Below are positions 24,657 through 33,467 of a DNA stretch of 64,000 nucleotides, one piece after another. The stretch covers positions 1-64,000 of the forward strand of contig JASLKK010000007.1 in NCBI GenBank assembly GCA_030747595.1. Reading direction: 5' to 3'. Position numbers and translations under genes: made by a program. Numbering within the stretch: position 1 is the stretch's first letter; every line of letters begins with the position of its first letter. The stretch is from Acidimicrobiales bacterium. Lineage in GTDB: Bacteria; Actinomycetota; Acidimicrobiia; Acidimicrobiales; MedAcidi-G1. The notes beneath the pieces are model-generated. The model saw only the letters and a list, made by a program, of their open reading frames with translations, did not search any database and was not told the DNA's origin.

Positions 24657-25607
24657 TCAGGCGGACGCGATCGATGACTCGACGGCGAAAACATCAGCGG
24701 GGACCGTGCCCTCGGCGGTCACCGTCAACAACTCGATCCCATCGTCGGTAACCAGCAACGTGTGCTCGAACTGCGCGGTGCGTCGTCCGTCGAGGGTCAC
24801 GGCCGTCCAGTCGTCATCCCACATACCGCATGCCGGATCACCCAAGGTGAGCATCGGCTCGATGGTGAAGGTCATGCCTGGCACGAGGACCGTCGTGGCC
24901 CGACCGTCGTGATAGTGCGGAATCTGCAGTCCACTGTGGAACTCGGTCCCGATTCCGTGTCCGATGAACTCACGGACCACTCCAAGGCCGTGGCGACGGG
25001 CATGGCGTTCGATAGCCCGGCCAATGGCGTGCACCGGCTGGCCAGGTCCCGCTGCGGCAATCCCCTCATCCATGGCCACCCGGGTCTCAGCGATCAAGCG
25101 ACGGTCAGCATCTGACACCTCGCCCACGGCGAACGTGATGGAGGTGTCGCCGTGCACCCCGTCCAAGAAGATCGTGACGTCCACGTTGACGATGTCGCCA
25201 TCGGCCAGAGGTCGGCTGTCGGGGATGCCATGGCAGATCACCTCGTTGACCGAAGTGCACACCGACTTGGGGTAGCCCCGGTAGTTCAGCGGACTGGGAT
25301 AGCCGCCGCGGTCGATGGTGGCCTGATGGACGACCTCGTCAATCCGGTCGGTGGTGATCCCCGGAACCACATGGGGGCCGACCTCTAAGAGAATCTCGGC
25401 CGCCGCACTGCCGGCCCGCCGCATGCGTTCGACCTCGTCAGGGGTCCGAACGTTGGACGATGACGACGGTCCCGGATCTCCGGTCTCGGCGTACGGCGGA
25501 CAACCGATGGCAGCCGGGACGGACCGCCGGGGGCTCAACAGGCCGGGACGGACGGGCGGCTCGGACCGCGGCGCGAGGGGTGCCTGACGGCGCTTGCGTT
25601 TAACCAC
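24657..25607 (-). CDS. map: methionine aminopeptidase, type I, MapB-like
   Basis: The enzyme removes the initiator methionine from nascent proteins using two metal ions. The metal ligands are in NVDVTIFLDGVHGDTS (two Asp), FIGHGIGTEF (His), FTIEPML (Glu) and QFEHTLLVT (Glu). The first 50 residues are a proline-rich extension with LLSPRRSVPAAI, similar to the ribosome-associating extension of mycobacterial MapB (type 1c). The GTG at 25607 is needed to include this extension. The length of 316 is consistent with the MapB group. Confidence 0.94.
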   Translation of the reverse strand: MVKRKRRQAPLAPRSEPPVRPGLLSPRRSVPAAIGCPPYAETGDPGPSSSSNVRTPDEVERMRRAGSAAAEILLEVGPHVVPGITTDRIDEVVHQATIDRGGYPSPLNYRGYPKSVCTSVNEVICHGIPDSRPLADGDIVNVDVTIFLDGVHGDTSITFAVGEVSDADRRLIAETRVAMDEGIAAAGPGQPVHAIGRAIERHARRHGLGVVREFIGHGIGTEFHSGLQIPHYHDGRATTVLVPGMTFTIEPMLTLGDPACGMWDDDWTAVTLDGRRTAQFEHTLLVTDDGIELLTVTAEGTVPADVFAVESSIASA

Positions 25608-25662
25608 GGACCGAATGCTATCGGTGGCGCTTCCAGCGGTTGCCGTGCCCGTTTCGGAACGG

Positions 25663-26118
25663 TCAGCGAAGGAAGCGGCTCACGCTGTCGACCACGCAGG
25701 CCGGACGGTCCGACCCCTCGATCTCGACGGTGATCCGGATAACGGCCTGTGCCCCACCAGACACCTCGTCGACCTGTACCAGCTCGGCTCCTCCTCGAAC
25801 CCATGAGCCGACCAGCACCGGCGCCGGGAAGCGCACCCGATCGACGCCGTAGTTGATCCCCATGGAGATCCCCTCGACCCGCACGATCTCGGGCAGGAAC
25901 TGATTGGTCATGGCCAGCGTTAGATACCCGTGGGCAATGGTGGCCCCGAACGGCCCGGCGGCCGCCCGTTCGGGGTCGACGTGGATCCACTGGTTGTCGC
26001 CCGTCGACTCGGCAAACTGGTCGATGCGAGACTGGTCGATCTCCACCCAGTCGCTGTGACCCAGATGGGTTCCCACGGCCGGAGCAAGGTCATCGGGGCT
26101 GGCGAAGACAGTGGTCAT
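25663..26118 (-). CDS. MaoC-like (R)-specific enoyl-CoA hydratase
   Basis: The 151-residue hotdog-fold protein has the hydratase-2 motif with catalytic Asp and His in GDNQWIHVDPERA, followed by GPFGATIAHGYLTLAM. It probably hydrates short-chain enoyl-CoAs in fatty acid metabolism. The ATG at 26118 begins MTTVFASPDD; longer upstream extensions overlap the divergent transporter promoter region. The 55 bases to map suggest these two genes may share a transcript. Confidence 0.88.
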   Translation of the reverse strand: MTTVFASPDDLAPAVGTHLGHSDWVEIDQSRIDQFAESTGDNQWIHVDPERAAAGPFGATIAHGYLTLAMTNQFLPEIVRVEGISMGINYGVDRVRFPAPVLVGSWVRGGAELVQVDEVSGGAQAVIRITVEIEGSDRPACVVDSVSRFLR

Positions 26119-26207
26119 GGGGGTCGACACTACGCTCGGCCTCTTCGGTAGGCCGATTCGGGCCCGCCGACGGCATGGCGCTGAGAGGACGAAGAACAGG
26201 AGGTCCG

Positions 26208-27143
26208 ATGTCGGCATCTGGAGGGACCCGTGCAGTGCTCGCCGCCTTGGTGGCCAACGCCGGGATCGCGGTGGCCAAGTTCGTTGGCTTCGCCCTGACC
26301 CGGTCATCGGCCATGTTGGCCGAGGCCATCCATTCGGTGGCCGACATGTCCAACCAGGCCCTGTTGCTGCTCGGCGGTCGCCGGTCGCGTCGGGCCCCCA
26401 CCGAGACCCATCAGTTCGGCCACGGCCGCGAGCGCTACTTCTGGTCCTTCGTGGTCGCCCTGGTCCTGTTCACCGTCGGTGCGGCCTTCGCCATCCACGA
26501 AGGGATCGACAAGGTCCGTCACCCCCACGAAATGAGCGCCCCCGCATTGGCAGTGGCCATCCTGATGGCCGGCATCGTGCTTGAGACCTGGTCGCTGCGA
26601 ACCGCGGTGGTCGAAGCTTCCCCGCTGAAGGGTGGCAGAACCTGGTGGACCTTCGTGGTCCGGTCTCGGAACCCCGAGCTGCCCGTCGTGCTCCTCGAAG
26701 ACGTCGGCGCCCTCCTCGGACTGGTCATCGCCCTGGCGGCCGTCGGCCTCTCGAGCATCACCGGTGAACCCCGCTGGGACGGGGTGGGCACCATCGCCAT
26801 CGGCCTGCTGCTGGGCGTCATCGCTGTGGTGCTGGCCCGCGAGATGCAGAGCCTGCTCATCGGCGAATCGGCCGACGATGACGACCGGTCCGCCATCACG
26901 GCCGCTATCGGGGCCGCGCCAGGTGTGGTGAGCCTGATCCACCTCCGCACCCAACATCTGGGGCCCGACGAGATCCTGGTCGGTGCCCAAGTGAGCTTCG
27001 ATCCGACGTTGGACAGCGCCGGCGTGGCGGCGGCCGTCGACGCTGTGGAACGGCTGGTGCGCGACGCCGTCCCGACCGCCCATCCCATCTACGTGGAGGC
27101 TGCGCTCCCTGACCAGCCCACCGGACCCGGGAACCCATCGTGA
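26208..27143 (+). CDS. cation diffusion facilitator transporter
   Basis: The 311-residue protein has the six-segment CDF fold and the metal-site helices with HSVADMSNQALLLLG and HQFGHGRERYFWSF. A cytoplasmic domain of about 90 residues ends the protein. It exports divalent metals such as Zn2+, Fe2+ or Mn2+ by proton antiport; the metal cannot be told from sequence. The ATG at 26208 has a good AGGAGG-like site six bases upstream. It starts a rightward operon with overlapping downstream crotonase and SGNH genes. Confidence 0.9.
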   Translation: MSASGGTRAVLAALVANAGIAVAKFVGFALTRSSAMLAEAIHSVADMSNQALLLLGGRRSRRAPTETHQFGHGRERYFWSFVVALVLFTVGAAFAIHEGIDKVRHPHEMSAPALAVAILMAGIVLETWSLRTAVVEASPLKGGRTWWTFVVRSRNPELPVVLLEDVGALLGLVIALAAVGLSSITGEPRWDGVGTIAIGLLLGVIAVVLAREMQSLLIGESADDDDRSAITAAIGAAPGVVSLIHLRTQHLGPDEILVGAQVSFDPTLDSAGVAAAVDAVERLVRDAVPTAHPIYVEAALPDQPTGPGNPS

Positions 27144-27913
27144 CCTCGACAGGAACGGTCCGCCTCGAGGTCAACCAGGACTCCGGCGGGAAGGTGGCCT
27201 CGCTGGTGCTGGACAACCCGACCAGACGCAACGCCATGGGTCGGGCCATGTACGCCACCATCCCCGACCTGGTAGCCGAGGTGGATCAAAGCCCGGACAT
27301 CCGGGTACTGCTCCTACGCGGCGAGGGCCGCGAGGCATTCTGCGCCGGCTCGAACATCGCCGAATTTCGGGATCACCGGCTGGGTGACGCCCACCTCGAG
27401 TACGACGAGTTGGAACACCAGGCCATCGACGCGCTTGCGGCCTGTCGGGTCCCCGTCGTGGCATGCATTCGGGGGGCGTGCATGGGTGGCGGCGTCGGTC
27501 TGGCCCTGGCGGCCGACCTGCGTTACGCAGCCGACGACGCCCTGTTCTCCGTGCCACCCGGCTTCCTAGGCATCGGATACTCGCTGGACTCAGTCGAACG
27601 CCTCCTGGCGACGGTGGGCCGATCTTCAGCGACCGAGCTCCTGCTTACTGCCCGCCGCCTAGATGCCGACGAGGCCCGACGCATCGGCCTGATCCACGAG
27701 GTGGTTACCGTCGACCGGCTCGACGAGGTCGTAGCCGAACGCTGTGCCACCATTGCCGCACTCGCCCCGATGACCCTCCGGGCCGCCCGGGCCGCGTTGG
27801 CCGGTCGACCCGATGCCGTCGCCCTGACTGACGCCTGCTTCCACAGCGCCGATCTCGTCGAGGGGATCAGCGCGTTCGAACAGTCCCGCCGACCTCAGTT
27901 TGGGAACCGATGA
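27140..27913 (+). CDS. enoyl-CoA hydratase/isomerase (crotonase) family
   Basis: The 257-residue protein has both crotonase oxyanion-hole regions: AFCAGSNIAEF and ACIRGACMGGGVGLALAADL. The segment that normally carries the first catalytic Glu reads PPGFLGIGYSLDSVERLL and lacks it, so isomerase, lyase or hydrolase activity is possible. The GTG at 27140 overlaps the transporter stop (GTGA). The 3' end overlaps the next gene (ATGA), so all three are translated as a coupled unit. Confidence 0.83.
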   Translation: MTSTGTVRLEVNQDSGGKVASLVLDNPTRRNAMGRAMYATIPDLVAEVDQSPDIRVLLLRGEGREAFCAGSNIAEFRDHRLGDAHLEYDELEHQAIDALAACRVPVVACIRGACMGGGVGLALAADLRYAADDALFSVPPGFLGIGYSLDSVERLLATVGRSSATELLLTARRLDADEARRIGLIHEVVTVDRLDEVVAERCATIAALAPMTLRAARAALAGRPDAVALTDACFHSADLVEGISAFEQSRRPQFGNR

Positions 27914-28608
27914 GGGAACAACCGGCGTCACCATCTCACGACGGTCGACTGGCCCGTCGGATCCTGACCATCGGCGCCGTCGTCGCGGCGTGGCTGGCTT
28001 TTGACGCCCACCTCGGCTCGCGCCGGGTCAGCCGGGCTCGAGCCGCCAACCTCCGCGGTCGAGTCCGATCGGTCCATCGTGCCAACCCGATCCGGGCCGG
28101 CGAGACGGTGTTTCTCGGTGACAGCATCACCTTCGATGGGAACTGGGAGGTCGCCTTCTCCGACCTCGGAGCCCGCAACCGAGGCATCGGATGGGACACC
28201 ACTGACGACCTGCTGGAACGACTTGACGAGTCCCTCGACGGCCCACCAGCCACCGTGGTTTTCATGATCGGAACCAACGACCTGAACATCGGTGTACCCC
28301 ACGCCCAGACGGTCCGAAACGTGACCCACGTATTGGACCGGACGGCCACCGCGGCTCCCAACGCCCGGATAATCGTCCAGTCGGTGCTCCCCCGGACCGA
28401 CCGCTACCAACCGCTGGTCGCCCCGCTGAACGCCGCACTTTCCCGGGTAGCCGTCGAACGCGACGTCGAGTTCGTCGACCACACGGAACGGTTCGCCGGG
28501 CCGGACGGCCGACTGGACCCCGCGCTACACGACGACGGCATCCATCCAAACGGAAACGGGCACCTCCTCCTCGTCGAGGCCCTTCGCGCCCTGCTGGACC
28601 CTCCCTGA
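27910..28608 (+). CDS. SGNH/GDSL-family hydrolase, membrane-anchored
   Basis: The 232-residue protein has an N-terminal hydrophobic segment (about 18-35), a signal anchor or signal peptide. The SGNH blocks are GDSI with the nucleophile Ser72, the oxyanion Gly in RGIGWD, GTND at 121-124, and DDGIHPNGNGH with Asp209 and His212. It is probably an extracytoplasmic esterase or lipase; the substrate is unknown. The start overlaps the preceding crotonase stop as ATGA. Confidence 0.85.
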   Translation: MREQPASPSHDGRLARRILTIGAVVAAWLAFDAHLGSRRVSRARAANLRGRVRSVHRANPIRAGETVFLGDSITFDGNWEVAFSDLGARNRGIGWDTTDDLLERLDESLDGPPATVVFMIGTNDLNIGVPHAQTVRNVTHVLDRTATAAPNARIIVQSVLPRTDRYQPLVAPLNAALSRVAVERDVEFVDHTERFAGPDGRLDPALHDDGIHPNGNGHLLLVEALRALLDPP

Positions 28609-28672
28609 CGCAGGGACCCCTCCCTTCCTGCCCGACAATGGGACGATCGGACTGGGGGGAGACGGACGAAGC

Positions 28673-29401
28673 TCAGGCCACCGACGCTCCGAGCAAACCA
28701 CCAATGAGGTAGGTGGCCAGGCAGGCCCCGGAGGCCACCACCAGTTGGCGAACCACCGTTCGCACGACAGACCGCTCAGTCAGCCGGGCCAACAGCCCGC
28801 CCACCGCCGCGGAGGCACTCACACCCAGACCGGCCGACGCCCAGACCGCCCCGGTGCCAGATCCGACGAGCCACGGCACCAATGGGACGAACGCTCCGAT
28901 GGAGAACGCCCAGAAACTGGCCGCAGCGGCCGTCAGAGGATTTCCCAACTGGTTCGGATCCACGCCCAGTTCCTCGCGAGCGTGGACGTCGAGGGCTACC
29001 TCCGGATCGGACATGAGTTCAGTGGCCACCAGCCGGGCCTGCTCGGGATTCAGCCCCCTTTCGATGTAGATGGCGGCCAGCTCGGCCGTCTCGGCCTCCG
29101 GATTCTCGGCAATGGAGATCCGTTCGATCTCCAACTCACGTTCCACCAACTCGGCCTGTGCCCTAAGCGATACGTACTCGCCAGCTGCCATCGAGACTGC
29201 TCCGGCCAACAGGCCCGACACGCCGGCCACCCGCACGAACGCCGCATCGGTGCTGGCCCCGGCGATGCCCAGGATCAGGGCCACATTGGACACCAGGCCA
29301 TCGCTCACGCCGAACACCGCTGCCCTCGCCGCCCCGCCCTGTACATCACGATGCCGGTGGACTCGGCCACGCGACGTCAGGAATCCATGTTCTCCGCTCA
29401 C
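28673..29401 (-). CDS. VIT/CCC1-family iron/manganese transporter
   Basis: The 242-residue membrane protein matches the VIT1/CCC1 family: FGVSDGLVSNVALILGIAGAS in the first helix (quoted as FGVSDGLVSN), the helix-2 motif GAVSMAAGEYVSLRAQ, and a Glu-rich cytoplasmic helical hairpin (about 85-150) that binds metal. Bacterial members export or sequester Fe2+ or Mn2+. The GTG at 29401 was used. It is divergent from the epimerase gene with about 50 bases between them. Confidence 0.9.
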   Translation of the reverse strand: MSGEHGFLTSRGRVHRHRDVQGGAARAAVFGVSDGLVSNVALILGIAGASTDAAFVRVAGVSGLLAGAVSMAAGEYVSLRAQAELVERELEIERISIAENPEAETAELAAIYIERGLNPEQARLVATELMSDPEVALDVHAREELGVDPNQLGNPLTAAAASFWAFSIGAFVPLVPWLVGSGTGAVWASAGLGVSASAAVGGLLARLTERSVVRTVVRQLVVASGACLATYLIGGLLGASVA

Positions 29402-29451
29402 CAGACCGACCGTAGTTCCCGCCGACGGAACGTCTCGTAGTATCCGGGGCC

Positions 29452-30564
29452 ATGCCCCCGTCGACCGATCGATCCACCGCGCTCGTCATCGGTGGTACCG
29501 GACCGACGGGGCCGGCCATCGTGCAGGGCCTCGAGGCCCGTGACCACCGCGTGACCATCTTCCATACCGGACACCACGAACTCGACTTGGTGTCCCACGT
29601 CGAACACATCCACGGCGACCCGTTCTCCGCCGACGGCGTGGTGGCCGCCTTGGGCGACCGGACATTCGACGTGGTGGTGGCCTGCTACGGACGCCTCCGG
29701 GTCATCGCCGAGGTCCTGGCCGGTCGATGCGGCCGGTTCGTCTCGGTGGGAGGCACCCCGGCCTACCGGGGCTACTTCGACCCCACCCGTTTTGATCCGA
29801 TTGGCCTGCCCGTACCGACCGGCGAGGACGCACCACGCTCCGGCGAGGACGACGACGGCAAGAGTTACCGGGTGGCACGTACCGAAGACCGACTGTTCGA
29901 GCACCAGCCGGACGCCATCCACCTCCGCTACCCGTTCGTGTACGGCCCACGCCAGATCGCTCCGCTGGACTGGTGCATCGTGCGACGGGTCTTGGACGGA
30001 CGGTCAGCCATCATCGTCCCGGACGCCGGACTGATGGCCGAGACCCGCGCCTACAGCGAGAACGCCGCACACGTGGTGCTGTGCGCGGTGGATACGCCAG
30101 CGGCCGGCGGACGGTGCTTCAACGTGGGTGACGAGGAGTCACTCACCACCGCCCAACGAATCGCCCTCATCTCTGCCGAACTGGGTCATGACATGGAGGT
30201 CGTCGGGATGCCCACCCACCTCGCCCTGCCTGCCCGACCGCTGATGATGCAGGTCGAGCCAGGACACCGGATCCTGGATCTCTCGGCCACCCGAGATGTG
30301 TTGGGCTACCGGGACCTCGTTTCGGCCCGTGAAGCCGTCGGGATCTCCGCTCGTTGGCTGGCCGACAATCCGTTGGAGTCCGGCGGCACCCAGGAGGCCG
30401 TCCTGGAGGATCCGTTCGACTACGCCCGCGAGGACCGGCTTCTGGACTGGTGGCGCTCGGTAACCGCCGATCCACCCGACCTGGACTATCCCAACGAGCC
30501 GGGCTATGGCCTCTACTACAGCGGCCCCGGCACCAGTCGCCGTCGAGCCGACACCCGTATCTGA
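29452..30564 (+). CDS. NAD-dependent epimerase/dehydratase-like protein
   Basis: The 370-residue protein is an extended short-chain dehydrogenase. It has a Rossmann motif GGTGPTGPAIVQGL near residue 14. The usual YxxxK catalytic motif is not obvious; the region reads SYRVARTEDRLF, so an atypical or NmrA-like role is possible. The C-terminal third (about 300-370) is specific and ends in an acidic/tyrosine-rich stretch. The ATG at 29452 gives a standard N-terminus. The substrate is unknown. Confidence 0.75.
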   Translation: MPPSTDRSTALVIGGTGPTGPAIVQGLEARDHRVTIFHTGHHELDLVSHVEHIHGDPFSADGVVAALGDRTFDVVVACYGRLRVIAEVLAGRCGRFVSVGGTPAYRGYFDPTRFDPIGLPVPTGEDAPRSGEDDDGKSYRVARTEDRLFEHQPDAIHLRYPFVYGPRQIAPLDWCIVRRVLDGRSAIIVPDAGLMAETRAYSENAAHVVLCAVDTPAAGGRCFNVGDEESLTTAQRIALISAELGHDMEVVGMPTHLALPARPLMMQVEPGHRILDLSATRDVLGYRDLVSAREAVGISARWLADNPLESGGTQEAVLEDPFDYAREDRLLDWWRSVTADPPDLDYPNEPGYGLYYSGPGTSRRRADTRI

Positions 30565-30579
30565 TCAGCCTGCGGGCGG

Positions 30580-31512
30580 TCAGTCCATGGCAGCGGGTGT
30601 GACGGCGCGCGTCGTCATCCACGCCCCAACCATGAGGGTGGCCAGCCCGGCTACCTCCCAGATGCCCAGGATCTCATCGAGCACCACGACCCCGAGGACG
30701 GCGGCCACTATGGGCACTAGGTAGGTCACCGATGCCATGCGGACGGGCCCCACCCGGCCAATCAGCGTCGCCGCGGCGACATAGGCCACCCCGGTCCCGC
30801 CGATCCCGACGGCCAGGTTCGATCCGGCGGCCGACCAGGCGAAATCTGAGTCGGCAAGCCCGACGATGCCCCACGGCAGGGTGGCCGCGGTGGCGACCAT
30901 CAACACCCTGACCAGCACGGCCGGCGATCCGTATCGGCGCTGCAGGGGCCCGGCGATGTTGGCGGCGATTCCGTAACAGGAGATGGCCACCACCACGAGG
31001 AGCACGCCCAGTACTCCGGTGCCGGAACCACCACTCCCGTCCCCGATCGCCGTGGGGAGTCCGACCATGAGGATGCCCACCATGCCGGCCATCACCCCGG
31101 CCACCTGGAGTCGGTGGGTTCGGACCCCGAAGAACGCCGCCCCGGCCAACAACGTCATGATCGGCATGCCGCTGTTCATCATCCCTGCGATCGAGGAGTC
31201 GATCCATGTCTGAGCCAGCGGAAACATCGTGAGCGGGATGGCCATCCACAGGAACCCCAGAAGGCCGATCGTCGGGAGGTCGCTCCGATCCACCGGGCGC
31301 CACGCGCCGGGGACAACCGCCAGAAAGCAAAGACCCAGCGCAGGCCGCAACCAGGCCACCAGGCCGGGATGCTCGACACGCAGGGCTACATCCATGAAGA
31401 GGAACGACGAACCCCAGATTCCGGCCGCTGTCAAAAGGAGGAGCCAGTCAATGGCCCCCAGTTGGGCGCCCTCAGCCGCCGCCTCTCCGTCGGTCTGTTC
31501 CCGCCTGATCAT
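30580..31512 (-). CDS. EamA-family (DMT) transporter
   Basis: The 310-residue protein has ten predicted transmembrane segments arranged as two EamA repeats, typified by AAGIWGSSFLFMDVAL at the start and YLVPIVAAVLGVVVLDE in the second repeat. Members export amino acids or other metabolites. It is convergent with the epimerase gene. The substrate cannot be deduced. Confidence 0.88.
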   Translation of the reverse strand: MIRREQTDGEAAAEGAQLGAIDWLLLLTAAGIWGSSFLFMDVALRVEHPGLVAWLRPALGLCFLAVVPGAWRPVDRSDLPTIGLLGFLWMAIPLTMFPLAQTWIDSSIAGMMNSGMPIMTLLAGAAFFGVRTHRLQVAGVMAGMVGILMVGLPTAIGDGSGGSGTGVLGVLLVVVAISCYGIAANIAGPLQRRYGSPAVLVRVLMVATAATLPWGIVGLADSDFAWSAAGSNLAVGIGGTGVAYVAAATLIGRVGPVRMASVTYLVPIVAAVLGVVVLDEILGIWEVAGLATLMVGAWMTTRAVTPAAMD

Positions 31513-31590
31513 CGCCGCACGCTACCGGCGGCCCGCATTGTGGACGGTTCCGATTCCGCTTCCGGCCCAGACGGTTCCTAGGATCCCGCG

Positions 31591-32766
31591 ATGCCTGCCA
31601 TGCCCGCCGCCGAGATCGAGATCCGCTCCCGCATCGACCAGTTACTAGAGATCGATCCCTGCGACCGCCTGGGGTTCCTGGGTGCCCAGTACGACCTAGG
31701 CCTGGCCTGGGTTCACTTCCCGGAGGGCAGTGGTGGCCTCGATGCCGATCGGAATCTGCAGGGACTCGTCCATGATTCCGTGGTGGCCGCTGCTGGACCG
31801 CAACCCCGGTACGACATCGGTTACGGCATGGCCGCGCCGACCATCGTGACCTGTGGAACTCCCGAGCAGCACCGGCGCTGGCTGCGACCGTTGTTCACCG
31901 GTGAGGAGATCTGGTGCCAGTTGTTCTCTGAGCCGGGCGCCGGATCCGACGTGGCCGGCCTGTCGACCCGAGCGGTGGCCGACGGCGACGAATGGGTGGT
32001 CAACGGTCAGAAGGTGTGGACCAGCAACGCCCATCTGGCTCGGTGGGGCCTTCTGGTTACTCGCACCGATCCCGACGCGCCCAAACATCGGGGACTCACC
32101 TACTTCGCCATCGACCTGAACCAGTCCGGTGTGGAGATCCGACCGCTCCGCCAGTTAACGGGGCAGGCCGAGTTCAACGAGATCTACCTGACCGACGCCC
32201 GGGTTGCTGAGGCCGACCGGTTGGGTGACGTGGGCGACGGGTGGCGGGTCACCCTGACCACGCTCATGAACGAGCGGGTGGCCATCGGCGGCGAGACCCG
32301 TTCGTCGGACAAGGGCACCATCGACTGGGTATTCGAGGCCTGGCGGGACTATGGGCACGACGATCCCGCACGCCGGGACGACCTGATGCGCCTCTGGGTG
32401 CGAAGCGAAACGCTGCGCCTCAACAACATGCGGGCCGAACAGTCCCGGGAAACCGGTACGCCGGGCCCCGAGGGATCGATCGGCAAGGTCTTGTCCGCCG
32501 AACTCAATAAGGACGCCTTCGCCTTCGCCCTGGGCCTCTCAGGAATGGCCGGCACCCTGTTTGATGCGGGCTACGAGCAGGACCAGACCCGCCCGGCGCT
32601 GGACTACGACTCGCTGGGCGAGTACTTCCTCCGGGTGCGAGCCAACTCCATCGAGGGTGGCACCACCGAGGTCATGAGAAACATCCTAGGGGAGCGGGTC
32701 CTCGGACTCCCCGGTGACGTCCGCGTCGACAAGGACGTTCCGTGGATCGAGGTGCCCCGTAGCTGA
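31591..32766 (+). CDS. acyl-CoA dehydrogenase
   Basis: The 391-residue flavoenzyme has the signatures WCQLFSEPGAGSDVAGL, NGQKVWTSNAH and the C-terminal IEGGTTEVMRNILGERVLGLP. It oxidises an acyl-CoA to the enoyl-CoA, passing electrons to an ETF such as the one at 55292. The ATG at 31591 begins MPAMPAAEIEIRSRI. The N-terminal helical domain is shorter than in canonical enzymes, which is common in actinobacterial paralogues. Confidence 0.9.
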   Translation: MPAMPAAEIEIRSRIDQLLEIDPCDRLGFLGAQYDLGLAWVHFPEGSGGLDADRNLQGLVHDSVVAAAGPQPRYDIGYGMAAPTIVTCGTPEQHRRWLRPLFTGEEIWCQLFSEPGAGSDVAGLSTRAVADGDEWVVNGQKVWTSNAHLARWGLLVTRTDPDAPKHRGLTYFAIDLNQSGVEIRPLRQLTGQAEFNEIYLTDARVAEADRLGDVGDGWRVTLTTLMNERVAIGGETRSSDKGTIDWVFEAWRDYGHDDPARRDDLMRLWVRSETLRLNNMRAEQSRETGTPGPEGSIGKVLSAELNKDAFAFALGLSGMAGTLFDAGYEQDQTRPALDYDSLGEYFLRVRANSIEGGTTEVMRNILGERVLGLPGDVRVDKDVPWIEVPRS

Positions 32767-32786
32767 GAAGAGCGGGCACCTGACGC

Positions 32787-33449
32787 TCAGTCGACCGGGA
32801 AGAGCGCCCGTAAGAGAACGACGGCTACGCCCACACCGACCAGTTGCATCAGCACAAACATCGGCGCGCACGAAGGGTCGATCCCGGTGAACGTATCGCT
32901 CAGGGTGCGTCCCACAGTGACCGCCGGGTTTGCGAAACTGGTCGACGAGGTGAAGTAGTAGGCCCCGCCGATGTAGGCACCTACCACGTATGGCAGGTGA
33001 GCGGTCCGGCCCGCGCGGACGAGAGCGAACACCGCCAGTAGCAGGCCCACAGTGGCTACCACCTCGGACAGCCATAGGTGGCCACCCGAACGTGACGTGG
33101 TCGACCACGTGGCAGCTTCAAGGTCGAACATGAGGTTGGCCAGCACCGTGCCGGCCACCGCACCGATGACCTGCACCACGATCAGCGGGGCGACGTCCCG
33201 CCCCGCCCGGTGGCCCAGCAGCCAGGCGCCGATGGTTACCGCAGGATTGAAGTCCGCCGAGATCGTGCCGAAGGTGGCGATGATGGCCACCAGCACTGCT
33301 GCTGTGGCGACTGCGTTCTGGAACAACTGGAGGCCCACGTCGTCCGGGCTGAGGCGGGCGGCCATGATCCCCGAGCCGACCACCCCGATGAGCAGCAACG
33401 TGGTTCCCAGGCATTCGGCCAGCAGGACCCTCGAACGCGATGTCACCAC
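32787..33449 (-). CDS. aquaporin/MIP family channel
   Basis: The 220-residue protein has six membrane segments and the two half-helix signatures DFNPAVTIG and FANPAVTVGRTL. The first NPA lacks the preceding His of most aquaporins. The sequence GSGIMAARLS and the ending DTFTGIDPSCAPMFV resemble the bacterial MIP group linked to arsenite or small neutral solutes. No arsenic gene is nearby, so the substrate stays open. It is convergent with the acyl-CoA dehydrogenase gene and 18 bases from cimA. Confidence 0.87.
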   Translation of the reverse strand: MVTSRSRVLLAECLGTTLLLIGVVGSGIMAARLSPDDVGLQLFQNAVATAAVLVAIIATFGTISADFNPAVTIGAWLLGHRAGRDVAPLIVVQVIGAVAGTVLANLMFDLEAATWSTTSRSGGHLWLSEVVATVGLLLAVFALVRAGRTAHLPYVVGAYIGGAYYFTSSTSFANPAVTVGRTLSDTFTGIDPSCAPMFVLMQLVGVGVAVVLLRALFPVD

Positions 33450-33467
33450 GTCAGCCTCAGCCCGGTC